NCBI RefSeq assembly: GCF_021916785.1
Contig: NZ_JAKCFC010000005.1
Location: 186,001-250,000, forward strand
DNA: 64,000 nucleotides
Direction: 5' to 3'
DNA from: Mycolicibacterium lacusdiani
GTDB taxonomy: Bacteria; Actinomycetota; Actinomycetes; Mycobacteriales; Mycobacteriaceae
The position numbers and the translations under genes were made by a program. Positions within the stretch are counted from its first letter, which is position 1, and each line of letters begins with the position of its first letter. The notes under the pieces were generated by a model that worked only from the letters and a program-made list of their open reading frames with translations, was not told the DNA's origin and ran no database searches. Of this stretch, positions 56,401-63,689 are shown piece after piece.

Positions 56401-56632
56401 CCCGCGGCAACTACTGGCTCTGGCGCGTGCCAACCACGCCGCGGCCGCAGACGACGTGGACCACGAGTGGTTCGACGAGCACGGTGACGCCGACACGGGA
56501 CCGATCCGGAGCGGCCGTGTTCCCGACGACGGCGACGACGACGTCGTGGACACCGACGACGGTTACGCGACCGCGGTCCGGACGGCGAGTTCGGTGCGGC
56601 TGGCGTGGGGCGATCGGGACGACAACCCCTAG
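53402..56632 (+). CDS. MmpL-family RND lipid transporter (MmpL10/MmpL12-like)
   Basis: A 1076-residue inner-membrane transporter expected to export the assembled lipid. It has the MmpL layout: a first membrane helix near residues 28-50, a periplasmic loop, a membrane bundle with the proton-relay GMMMGAGVDYAVFLFSRYQE, a second large periplasmic loop (about residues 410-830) with a helical asparagine- and glutamine-rich hairpin, and a second bundle with VAVGADYNLLLISRIRDE. The C-terminal 75 residues are acidic and cytoplasmic. Translation starts at an ATG directly after GGTGTAACCTCAC, with no ribosome-binding site, so a leaderless message is likely. Confidence 0.9.
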   Translation: MVFSRADSRGASVHGAFESLGRFVVRRPIAILVFWVSLAVVLFLTISPLLVVSQKNPPALLPEGSPMLASTALMKEAFKGADGGNVAVVVLSKDDELTPADEEVYRRLVEALATDKTNVKSTQNFVAIPELRQAMTSEDKQAWTLPISLAGTMGSGSGQKAYRAALKIVEESTAGSALQVNVVGGAATFDDLNEIGARDQLIIEISTVVTILTILIIVYRNLVAMLMPLITIGISMAVAQQVVAGLGELGLPLGPQTMILMTGMMMGAGVDYAVFLFSRYQECLRNGMGSDEAVIRSIATIGEVITGSAATVALTFMGLSFATLGVFLTVGPSLAVTILIGVLGSLTVLPALMVLAGRRGWIKVKKDLTGRFWRKSAVHIVRRPRIHLVASLAVLLALAACTAFVQYNYDDRKNIPADAASNRGYDALTKHFPVSTTMQQFIMVHDPNVDLRSPKSLADLEQMAQRVSQVPGIDMVRGITRPTGEMLNEAKSTYQAGEVGSKLADASGLIEDNNNNLNLLSNGARQLADVHKQFRDQVLGSFASIREVVGGLIAIKEAMGDDVTFAELEQQAGLLANMQSVGDSLGDSLEQVTDAYRSSKSMLVALNNNVACNIDPACVAARAELQRRVDGYNEADVAYLEALSRGLKETKGTDRVDDVIRDVGSNLERALGGLQQLGIEDEDDLDRRLGELRTSVNQLADSSNQLADGVKLLVDQTRNMGGGLDQASSFLLAMKRDAADPAMSGFYIPPQILTQKEFQKAAELFVSEDGHTVRYLVQTALNPFGVEAMDQVDDIVDAANSARPNTSLQNADIRMVGFSAFNNEMRNHYNADLRYIIIMTLVVVFLILALILRAVVAPVYLMLSVVLSYVSAMGIGVLFFQVILGQDIYWSVGGMAFLVLVAVGADYNLLLISRIRDEAKLGVPSAVIKTVGATGGVITSAGLIFAASMLALTVSSLATVVQLGFIIGVGLLLDTFIVRTITVPALAVMVGDANWWPSKTPRQLLALARANHAAAADDVDHEWFDEHGDADTGPIRSGRVPDDGDDDVVDTDDGYATAVRTASSVRLAWGDRDDNP

Positions 56633-57095
56633 CGGCCGAGAAGGCACGCGCTGGCGCTCTATTCGACGAACCGGAATCGTTCCCGCTGCGGTGGCGCTTC
56701 CTTCGCCCCGACAAGGGCGACCGCTACCAGTGCGGGACTGATTCGACCCAACTCCGGCGCGATTGATACCAAAGTTATGTTCTCGTCGACGAATTCGCTC
56801 CACTTGCAACCGCCAGCGGGTTGAGCGTGGCAAAGCTGCGACTCTGACGTTCAGTTCCCAGGTGAGTGCCTATTGAGCACATCCTGCGCCCCGCATATGC
56901 GCTACGAGATTCGTTTGCTCGAATCCCATGTACTTTGCAGTCCTCGCCGTGCGAGGCCGAAAGATGCTGAGCCGATATGCAACTGGCCCCGATCTTCGTT
57001 ATGGTCGGTCGGTGTCCGCAGACGAAAATCGGCCACCGTCGCGATGGCGCCGCCATGCTCGAGAAATGATCTCGGCGTGGCGCGTTAGGGTAAGC
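56633..57095. other. 463-bp intergenic region after mmpL
   Basis: No gene, hairpin of note or RNA can be supported here. The base composition drops visibly toward AT compared with mmpL. An open frame runs into the next gene from 56928, but its early part has no family resemblance and no ribosome-binding site. Confidence 0.5.
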
Positions 57096-58028
57096 ATGGT
57101 CAATTGGCGGCCCATCGATTGCCAAACGGTCTGGAGTGCAGGACACGTCACGCACAACACCGGGACATACCCGTCATCGGTTCTGAGTTTCCTACGAGCC
57201 CTGCCGGAGTACTTGATGCTCTGGCCAAGATTGTTGCTCACGAACCATCGGTCGACGCGATCGATCGTCGGCGATGGCGGGGCCAACGTTTCGCTGACCA
57301 CGTATGGCAAGCGGACTGCCACGGTATGGAAGACCATCGAAACAATCGGCAGCGGTACGGTTCGGCCGCGTCGAGTGATCTTGTGGCTCGACGACGCCGC
57401 AGCGGTAGCGAATCCGCCTGCGACGCTTCGACGTCTGGTGTCACGGGGTCTGGAAATTCGGCATTGCCATGACTTCGGTCCTCACAAGAAGTACTTCCCC
57501 TACGTCCAGGAGATCTTGTCGAGCGAGCCCAGCACGACGCTGGTGACGGTGGACGACGACGCCTACTACCCGCCGACATGGCTCGAGGAACTGCTCGACG
57601 CGCACCGACCTGACGAGGTCACTGCCTTTCGGGCGCGCATTCGGGGTGCCGGTCCATACGGTTCTTGGCCGACATGCGAGTCACGCGAGCCCTCCCCGCG
57701 GGTCTTCGCCACCGGCGTCTCCGGCGTCGCCTATCCACCACGACTGCTTCGCACACTGAGGGAACGCGGCGACGAGTTCATCGAAGTGTGCCCACGGGCT
57801 GACGACTTCTGGTTGCACTATGCCGCGGTTGCAACAGGGGTGCCGGTACGGCAGGTACGAGAATCTGCCGCTCTTTGGTGGGAGATGCCGATCGCTTCGA
57901 ATTGCGGTCTGTGGGATCGTGACGGGACTGCGAATGACGCCATTGCGGCCAAAGCGGAGTCCGCCTGGCTCGGGAGTCGCTCGTCGCATAGAGCTATGAA
58001 TCCGCAGAAACGGACCAAGGTCGGCTGA
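57096..58028 (+). CDS. putative glycosyltransferase with DxD motif
   Basis: A 310-residue protein. Residues 90-125 (VSLTTYGKRTATVWKTIETIG) resemble the start of a GT-A nucleotide-binding fold, and VTVDDDAYYPPTWL holds Asp153-Asp155, a DxD-type metal and nucleotide-sugar site; CPRADDFWLHYAA follows as the acceptor-side acidic motif. AGGG five bases before the ATG at 57096 supports this start. Codon use is more AT-rich than in the flanking PKS and mmpL genes, suggesting acquisition. The sugar and linkage are unknown. Confidence 0.7.
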   Translation: MVNWRPIDCQTVWSAGHVTHNTGTYPSSVLSFLRALPEYLMLWPRLLLTNHRSTRSIVGDGGANVSLTTYGKRTATVWKTIETIGSGTVRPRRVILWLDDAAAVANPPATLRRLVSRGLEIRHCHDFGPHKKYFPYVQEILSSEPSTTLVTVDDDAYYPPTWLEELLDAHRPDEVTAFRARIRGAGPYGSWPTCESREPSPRVFATGVSGVAYPPRLLRTLRERGDEFIEVCPRADDFWLHYAAVATGVPVRQVRESAALWWEMPIASNCGLWDRDGTANDAIAAKAESAWLGSRSSHRAMNPQKRTKVG

Positions 58029-58141
58029 CGTCGGGTCCTGGATGTTGCAAGTGGCCTGGACCTACCTGTGCTATTCCGGCGCATTTTAGTACCAATGGAA
58101 TGCGTTGTTTTCCAGTATTCCGCTAGATGATCGAGGGCCGA

Positions 58142-58150
58142 ATGCTACGG
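58142..58150 (+). promoter_or_regulatory. extended -10 promoter of methyltransferase gene
   Basis: TGC-TACGGT is an extended -10 (TGN-TANNNT). Seven bases separate it from the ATG at 58158, so transcription should begin at the start codon, giving a leaderless message; no Shine-Dalgarno is present. Confidence 0.4.
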
Positions 58151-58157
58151 TGTTCGC

Positions 58158-58793
58158 ATGGGGGACTTGTTATTTCGTATCGGGCAATCGCTTGTCGCGC
58201 CGCGAATTGATCGGGCAATTCCGCGAGTTGCGTTGAAGCAAGAGAACATTGACCGTTGCCAACTCTTGTTGAATCGTCGGGTGCTCCTCGACCACTTACC
58301 CGCTGGCGGGACATGTGCCGAAATTGGGGTCGACGAGGGTGATTTCACCGAAGAAATCCTCGCCAACTGCCACCCCTCCGAACTCCACCTGATCGACATG
58401 TGGGGTACACGACGGTACTCACAAAAGAAGTTCCAAGGTGTCACCGAGCGGTTCGCCGACCAGATTGCAGATGGCTCTGTCGTGGTGCACCGACGGTCAT
58501 CCCTCGAAGCAGCTTCGGAGTTCGACGACGGCGTGTTCGATTGGGTGTACATCGATACCACTCATGCGTACGAGTTGACTGCCGCGGAGTTACGGGCATA
58601 CGCCCCAAAGGTGAAGCCCGGCGGCTTCATCGCAGGCCATGACTACGTCATGGGTAATTGGTCCAAGGTTCTGCGATATGGCGTAGTCGAGGCGGTACAC
58701 GAATTCTGCGTGGAGTGTGATTGGGAGATCGTCTTCGCGACGGCCGATCCGATCGAGAATCAGAGTTTCGCGATCCGTCGGATCCAGACCTGA
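58158..58793 (+). CDS. class I SAM-dependent methyltransferase (Methyltransf_24-like)
   Basis: A 211-residue Rossmann-fold methyltransferase. Motif I is AEIGVDEGDFTEEI, motif II region DLIDMW, and WVYIDTTHAYELTAAELRAYAPKVKPGGFIAGHDY is the pattern of small sugar O-methyltransferases acting near the metal-binding DxTH. It should methylate a sugar hydroxyl of the locus product. AT-richer than the flanking core genes. The acceptor is unknown. Confidence 0.78.
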   Translation: MGDLLFRIGQSLVAPRIDRAIPRVALKQENIDRCQLLLNRRVLLDHLPAGGTCAEIGVDEGDFTEEILANCHPSELHLIDMWGTRRYSQKKFQGVTERFADQIADGSVVVHRRSSLEAASEFDDGVFDWVYIDTTHAYELTAAELRAYAPKVKPGGFIAGHDYVMGNWSKVLRYGVVEAVHEFCVECDWEIVFATADPIENQSFAIRRIQT

Positions 58794-58851
58794 GCGGCGT
58801 TGCGCAAACGTCTCCAACAGAGGAACTCGCTCGATCAGCAAAGGGGGAGCA

Positions 58852-59544
58852 ATGCTTGACAACGAAATGTTGCGTCGGGTGCGTGGGTCCAACGGCGTCT
58901 TCGGTCGACTGTCGAAGGCCCTCGGTCGGCCCCCTCGGTTCGATAATTCAGCCGACTATTGGGAGAACCGATACCGTTCGGGTAAGAACTCAGGCGCAGG
59001 TTCTTACAACCGCCTCGCCGCGTTCAAAGCCGAAGTGCTGAACGACTTCGTCGTGCGCAACGACGTCGCGAGCGTCATCGAGTTCGGTGTCGGCGACGGT
59101 GCACAACTAAGTCTTGCGCAGTATCCCAGCTACATCGGTGTCGACATTTCCGAGACAGTGGTCGAGGCGACCCGTCGGAGGTTCGCCGCCGACGACTCTA
59201 TAACCATCCTTCACACATCGCGCGTATCCAAACTCCATCGTGCCGAGCTGTCCTTGTCGCTGGACGTCATCTACCACCTGGTGGAAGACGAGACCTTTGA
59301 TGCATACATGACCCAGCTCTTCGACGCGGCGACGCGACACGTCATCGTCTATGCCAGCGACTTCGACTCGGATTGGCCGGACCCGCACGTTCGTCACCGC
59401 AAGTTCACGCGCTGGATCGAGGCCAACAGCACGGACTTCGAATGGGTGGAGACGATCGAGAACCGGTATCCCTATTCGCCCAAGGATCCCAGCAACACCA
59501 GCTTCGCCAATTTCCATGTCTTTTCGAGGGCGTCGGTCGGGTAA
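58852..59544 (+). CDS. class I SAM-dependent methyltransferase
   Basis: A 230-residue methyltransferase. GGGGGAG three bases before the ATG at 58852 decides the start. The N-terminal part has FDNSADYWENRYRSGKNSGAGSYNRLAAFKAEVL, the SAM motif is VIEFGVGDGAQLS, followed by YIGVDIS and SLDVIYHLVEDETFDAYM. The pattern resembles methyltransferases found in GPL and LOS glycan clusters. It follows the previous methyltransferase by 58 bases on the same strand and is not its close paralogue. Confidence 0.75.
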   Translation: MLDNEMLRRVRGSNGVFGRLSKALGRPPRFDNSADYWENRYRSGKNSGAGSYNRLAAFKAEVLNDFVVRNDVASVIEFGVGDGAQLSLAQYPSYIGVDISETVVEATRRRFAADDSITILHTSRVSKLHRAELSLSLDVIYHLVEDETFDAYMTQLFDAATRHVIVYASDFDSDWPDPHVRHRKFTRWIEANSTDFEWVETIENRYPYSPKDPSNTSFANFHVFSRASVG

Positions 59545-59700
59545 GCAGCTAGCGAGCGCTCCGTTGCCGGCTGGCGGGGCGCGTCGCGCTGGGTGTTCGA
59601 AGACCTCATGCGGGTCGATGAGCGTGCATTGATGCCCTCGCATCCTCGCGCGGCGTGATCGGTGTTCGCGCCGGCGCTGCTCTGGGTGCGTATCGGCGAC

Positions 59701-59717
59701 ACGCGGCAACGCCGCGT
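59701..59717. terminator. hairpin between methyltransferase and ugd
   Basis: ACGCGGC-AAC-GCCGCGT is a perfect 7-bp stem with a 3-base loop, 157 bases after the methyltransferase stop and 127 before ugd. No U-tract follows. It could end the upstream transcript; the rest of the 299-base gap shows only a GATAAT -10-like box at 59782. Confidence 0.4.
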
Positions 59718-59843
59718 CGTGTGATGTACTGGCACCCGACGACTCGGCGACCGCGAACACGGTGCGTGACGTGCGCTGGGAGATAATCGACCGACGGCCC
59801 GTGCGTGGTCCGAACTCAATGGTAGAGCGTGGAGTTGAGCTGA

Positions 59844-61160
59844 ATGAGAATGAGCGTGATTGGAACGGGCTACCTGGGTGCCGTTCACGCCGTCTGCATG
59901 GCGCACCTCGGGCACGACGTGGTGGCCTACGACACCGATGCCTCGAAGATCGACATGCTGTCGGCCGGCTCGTCGCCGTTCTACGAGCCGGGTTTCGACG
60001 AGCTGCTCGCCACCGTGCTGGCCACGGGGCGGCTGCGATTCACCAAGTCGCCCGCAGAGGCGGTGGCTGGCGCATCGGTGCACTTCGTGTGCGTCGGGAC
60101 GCCGCAACTGCCAGGCTCTGATGCGGCCGACGTCCAGTACGTCGACGGGGCATTCCGGATGGTCGCCGAGAACGCCGACTGCGACGGTCTGATCGTCGGG
60201 AAGTCGACCGTGCCGGTCGGCACGGCGCAGCGCCTCGCGGCGGAACTCGCGACGTCGCCACTTGGTCTCGAACTGGCGTGGAATCCGGAGTTCCTTCGTG
60301 AGGGCAAGGCGATCGAGGACACGTTGCGGCCGGATCGGCTCGTCTTCGGCGTGACGTCCGAACATGCCGAGAAGACGTTGCAGGAGGTCTACGGCCCGAT
60401 CATCGACGCCGGAACGCCCCACCTGACGTCGGATCTCGCGACGTCGGAATTGGTGAAGGTCGCTGCCAACGCCTTTCTGGCTACCAAGATCTCGTTCATC
60501 AACGCCATGGCCGAGGTATGCGATCTCGTCGACGCCGACGTCGTCACGCTCAGCCGCGCACTGGGGTACGACGACCGCATCGGCGCACGATTCCTCAACG
60601 CGGGCTTGGGCTTCGGCGGCGGATGCTTGCCGAAGGACATCCGCGCGTTCAGTGCCAGGGCAGGCGAGCTGGGTGCGTCGCACACGCTGAGGTTCCTGCA
60701 CGAGGTCGACAAGATCAACATCCGTCAGCGCGAGAAGGCCGTCGAGGTGGCCCGCGCAGCCGTTGGCGGAGAGTTCCTCGGCAAGAGCATCGCGGTGCTG
60801 GGTGCCGCGTTCAAGCCCAACAGCGACGACGTCCGCGATTCGCCCGCGCTGAACGTGGCCGCAGCCATGCACCTCAAGGGTGCCGACGTGCGGGTCCACG
60901 ACCCGAAGGCGATCGAGAATGCCAAGGCGCGGTTCCCGACGCTCGGTTACTTCGACAGCGCCGAAGCTGCCTGCAGGAACGTCGATCTGGTCGTGTTGGC
61001 GACTGAGTGGGAGGAATACTGCACCATCGATCCGGTGGCCTTCCGGTCGGTCGTGAGAGAGCCGCGGCTCCTCGACACCCGCAATGCGATCGACCGTCAG
61101 TACTGGTCCGACGCCGGATGGCAGATGTTCGGCCTCGGCCGTGGTGGACCGAAGGCCTGA
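59844..61160 (+). CDS. UDP-glucose 6-dehydrogenase
   Basis: A 438-residue NAD-dependent enzyme that oxidises UDP-glucose twice to UDP-glucuronic acid. The N-terminal Rossmann motif is VIGTGYLGAVHAVCMA, then VCVGTP, GKSTVPVGTA and the catalytic Cys261 in FGGGCLPKDIRAF; the C-terminal UDP-binding domain has GAAFKPNSDDVRDSP. GGAG nine bases upstream supports the ATG. A UDP-glucose dehydrogenase is needed for late LOS steps in M. marinum, so this gene most likely supplies a uronic acid (or a sugar derived from it) to the glycan of this locus. Confidence 0.92.
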   Translation: MRMSVIGTGYLGAVHAVCMAHLGHDVVAYDTDASKIDMLSAGSSPFYEPGFDELLATVLATGRLRFTKSPAEAVAGASVHFVCVGTPQLPGSDAADVQYVDGAFRMVAENADCDGLIVGKSTVPVGTAQRLAAELATSPLGLELAWNPEFLREGKAIEDTLRPDRLVFGVTSEHAEKTLQEVYGPIIDAGTPHLTSDLATSELVKVAANAFLATKISFINAMAEVCDLVDADVVTLSRALGYDDRIGARFLNAGLGFGGGCLPKDIRAFSARAGELGASHTLRFLHEVDKINIRQREKAVEVARAAVGGEFLGKSIAVLGAAFKPNSDDVRDSPALNVAAAMHLKGADVRVHDPKAIENAKARFPTLGYFDSAEAACRNVDLVVLATEWEEYCTIDPVAFRSVVREPRLLDTRNAIDRQYWSDAGWQMFGLGRGGPKA

Positions 61161-61216
61161 CGTAGGCCAGTTCGGCGGTGCCGGGCGATCAGCAGTCGCG
61201 ACGAGGAGGGTGAGTC

Positions 61217-62149
61217 ATGGTGGGGCAGACGATCGAGGTGATCATCCCGGTTCGGGACATGGCCGATCACCTACCGAAACTGCTCGTGCCCATACTCGAT
61301 CAGCTCGCCGACGGTGATCGCGTGACCGTCGTCGACGATGCGTCCACCGACGACACCGCGGCAGCGGCGCGGTCGCTGGGCGCCAACGTCGTGGGGGTGA
61401 CGAATGGTCGCGGCCCGTACTACGCCCGCCAGCTCGCCGCCAGCGAGTCCCGCGCCGACATCCTCCTCTTCACGGACGGGCGGTGCCGACCGTTGCCGGG
61501 GCTGCTCGACGCGCATCGCGAACTCCAGCAGCAGCCAGGAGTCACACTGTCCTGCACCAACGTTCGCACCGTGACCGGGCCCACCATCGCGGCACGGATG
61601 GCGGCCGCGATGCAGCCGTTCATGCTTCCCCGCGGGGGTGGGGCGATGAAGGCGACCATCGGGATGGTGCCGCCCAAGCCCGATTACTACCCGACGGCGA
61701 ACCTCGGCATCGATCGGATCGCGTTCGCCAAGGTCGGTGGATTCAGGCAGATGCGTGGCGGTGGAGACCTCGACATCTGTTGGCGGATTCAGGAACAGGG
61801 GCTCGGGACGATAGGGACCGATACCCGCGTCCTGATGGAGTGGGAGCCGCGTACTGCGATGCGCGACATGGGTAGTCAGTGGAAGCGCTACGGGCACAGC
61901 AATGCCTACCTGCGCTGGGTGCACCGCAACGACGCCACGAGCAGGGGCGAGCACTCGTCGGCGCGCCTGTCGGCCGGTGAGGCCTGGACGACCGTGCGCG
62001 CCGAATTGGGGCGACCGGTGAGCGAACTGGCAGCCAATGCGTTGGTGGGCCTCGCGTTCCAGTACGGCTTCATCTCCGCATGGTTGAAACGATCGGAGTT
62101 CGAGATGCCCGTGCCCTTCGACGTGCTCCCGACATTGGACCGCGGGTAG
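61217..62149 (+). CDS. family 2 glycosyltransferase
   Basis: A 310-residue GT-A glycosyltransferase. The nucleotide-sugar site is IEVIIPVRDMADHLPKLL with VTVVDDASTDDT, the DxD equivalent lies in LLFTDGRCRP, and the acceptor motif is GGGDLDICWRIQEQG, a variant of the ED-type catalytic base region. A weakly hydrophobic C-terminal part (LVGLAFQYGFISAWL) may associate with the membrane. It follows ugd by 56 bases and is convergent with the ABC permease gene. Sugar specificity is unknown. Confidence 0.83.
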   Translation: MVGQTIEVIIPVRDMADHLPKLLVPILDQLADGDRVTVVDDASTDDTAAAARSLGANVVGVTNGRGPYYARQLAASESRADILLFTDGRCRPLPGLLDAHRELQQQPGVTLSCTNVRTVTGPTIAARMAAAMQPFMLPRGGGAMKATIGMVPPKPDYYPTANLGIDRIAFAKVGGFRQMRGGGDLDICWRIQEQGLGTIGTDTRVLMEWEPRTAMRDMGSQWKRYGHSNAYLRWVHRNDATSRGEHSSARLSAGEAWTTVRAELGRPVSELAANALVGLAFQYGFISAWLKRSEFEMPVPFDVLPTLDRG

Positions 62150-62160
62150 CACCCGGCCGG

Positions 62161-62955
62161 TCAGCCGCCTAGCTTGCCGCCTTCGGCGGCAGTCCGATAG
62201 CCGCGAACCGTCATCGGCAGGAACAACGCTCCAATCACCAGCGCCCACAGCGCCGTCAGCACCACGGGCAGCCAGATCTCGCCGCCCGAGGACAGCGCAC
62301 GCATCGCTGCCGCCGCAGGTGCGAGCGGTTGATACTCGGCGATGGGGCGCAGCAGCGCCGGAAGCTTCTCGACCGGAACGAGAGTCGCGAAGGCCAACCC
62401 CGTACACACGGTGTTGGTCCACATCAGGATGATGCGTCCCTGCGGTCGCAGCGCGAGCGTGATCACGATGGTGGCGAAGACCATGACGACGACGACGGGG
62501 ATCAGCAGGTAGAGCAGCAGCCCGAAGGCGTTGCCGCCGAACCGGAAACCCATCGCGTACCCGATCGCCACGACGAGCGCGGACGCGACGAACGTGCGCA
62601 CCGCCTCTGCGATCAGAGCGCCGGTCAACGGAGACGTTCGGTGTACCGGCATGATCCACAGCCGGGTGAGCAGACCGCTGTCCCTGTCGTAGGGCACCGC
62701 GAGCCCAGCGCCGACGGCGCCGGACATGGCGCCGGCCAGTGTGCAGACCGGTATCAACAGGTCCAGGCCGCTGTTTCCGGTGAGACGGGTCATGGACTTG
62801 CCGACCAGCACGCCGTAGATGATCAGCAACCCGGCGGGGAACAGCAGGGCCTGCATCGGAACCACGGGATACCGTCGCCACTGGACGAACAGTCGCCCGG
62901 CGAAGATCCAACTCTCGGCCAGCAGCGAATGCGATCGCTCGGACGTCGACGTCAT
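62161..62955 (-). CDS. ABC-2 type permease, DrrC/DrrB-like
   Basis: A 264-residue membrane protein with about six transmembrane helices, including ALLFPAGLLIIYGVLVG, LLYLLIPVVVVMVFATIVITLAL and VVLTALWALVIGALFLP, and an ABC-2 permease pattern (PYDRDSGLLTRLWIMPVHRTSPLTGAL). It overlaps the upstream permease gene by ATGA. A GCCGCC-TTC-GGCGGC hairpin (62176-62190) covers its last codons and may help termination. With the adjacent permease and ATPase it makes a complete Drr-type exporter like that of phthiocerol lipids. Confidence 0.85.
   Translation of the reverse strand: MTSTSERSHSLLAESWIFAGRLFVQWRRYPVVPMQALLFPAGLLIIYGVLVGKSMTRLTGNSGLDLLIPVCTLAGAMSGAVGAGLAVPYDRDSGLLTRLWIMPVHRTSPLTGALIAEAVRTFVASALVVAIGYAMGFRFGGNAFGLLLYLLIPVVVVMVFATIVITLALRPQGRIILMWTNTVCTGLAFATLVPVEKLPALLRPIAEYQPLAPAAAAMRALSSGGEIWLPVVLTALWALVIGALFLPMTVRGYRTAAEGGKLGG
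62176..62190. terminator. hairpin at the end of the ABC permease operon
   Basis: GCCGCC-TTC-GGCGGC is a perfect 6-bp stem within the last codons of the permease gene, near the convergent glycosyltransferase. It may be a terminator, or only a consequence of the encoded Ala-Ala-Glu-Gly-Gly. Confidence 0.3.
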
Positions 62956-63689
62956 GCCCTACGCCCTTGGATGCGAACGGCGATGGCGCCGAGCACGATC
63001 AGGAGACCGAGGCACCAGGCCAGGCTCGTCACGACGTTGCCGGTCTCGACCTGGCCGATGGTGAACCCGCGCAGCGTCTCGATGATCTGCGAGACCGGCT
63101 GATACTGGACGAAGGGGTGCAGCCAGTCGGGAAAGGCGTCGACCGGCGCGAGACCGGTCGACAACATCACCAGCAGCACCTGGGGGACCAACAGCAGTTG
63201 GCTGGCAACCTCGGTCCGCGCGGCCTTGTTGCCGGTCGCGTCCGCGCCGAGTGACAGCGCCAGTGTCAGCGTCAGCGACATCACGACGAACGCCGCGGCG
63301 TACCAGAAGCCGCTCGTCAGTCGAAAGCCGAAGAAGTACGCGCCCAGGACCGAGGCGGCCAGGGCCAGCACGCCGCGGATCAGGCAGTACGCCATCCGGG
63401 CCATCAGCGGGGTGTAGGGCGAGATGGGCAGGGTGCGCATCCGCGCACTGATACCGCTGATCTTGTCCCACGCCGCCCGATCCGTGGTGGTCAGTGCGCC
63501 GAACAGCATGGCCTGGACCACCATTGCGGGCAGGACGTACTGCGCGTAGCTCATCTGGCCGGTGGGTATGACGTCGCGCAGCAGGAACGTCAGCCCGACC
63601 AGACCGAGTATCGGCACCACGACGGCGAAGACGAGATCCAACCGACCGCGTCGCAACGTACGGGCCGTCAGAAGTGCGAATGCCGTCAC
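62952..63689 (-). CDS. ABC-2 type permease, DrrB-like
   Basis: A 245-residue membrane protein starting at a GTG that overlaps the stop of the ATPase gene by GTGA. Helices include LVFAVVVPILGLVGLTFLL, LPAMVVQAMLFGALTT, AAFVVMSLTLTLALSLG and SLAWCLGLLIVLGAIAV, and the ABC-2 consensus region AARMRTLPISPYTPLMARMAY. A paralogue of the following permease, so the two would form the heterodimeric membrane part of the exporter. Confidence 0.85.
   Translation of the reverse strand: MTAFALLTARTLRRGRLDLVFAVVVPILGLVGLTFLLRDVIPTGQMSYAQYVLPAMVVQAMLFGALTTTDRAAWDKISGISARMRTLPISPYTPLMARMAYCLIRGVLALAASVLGAYFFGFRLTSGFWYAAAFVVMSLTLTLALSLGADATGNKAARTEVASQLLLVPQVLLVMLSTGLAPVDAFPDWLHPFVQYQPVSQIIETLRGFTIGQVETGNVVTSLAWCLGLLIVLGAIAVRIQGRRA

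Noticed and set aside
53594..56410. 938-codon minus-strand open frame opposite mmpL
   Set aside because: Antisense shadow, His/Arg/Asp-rich, no motif or membrane segment.
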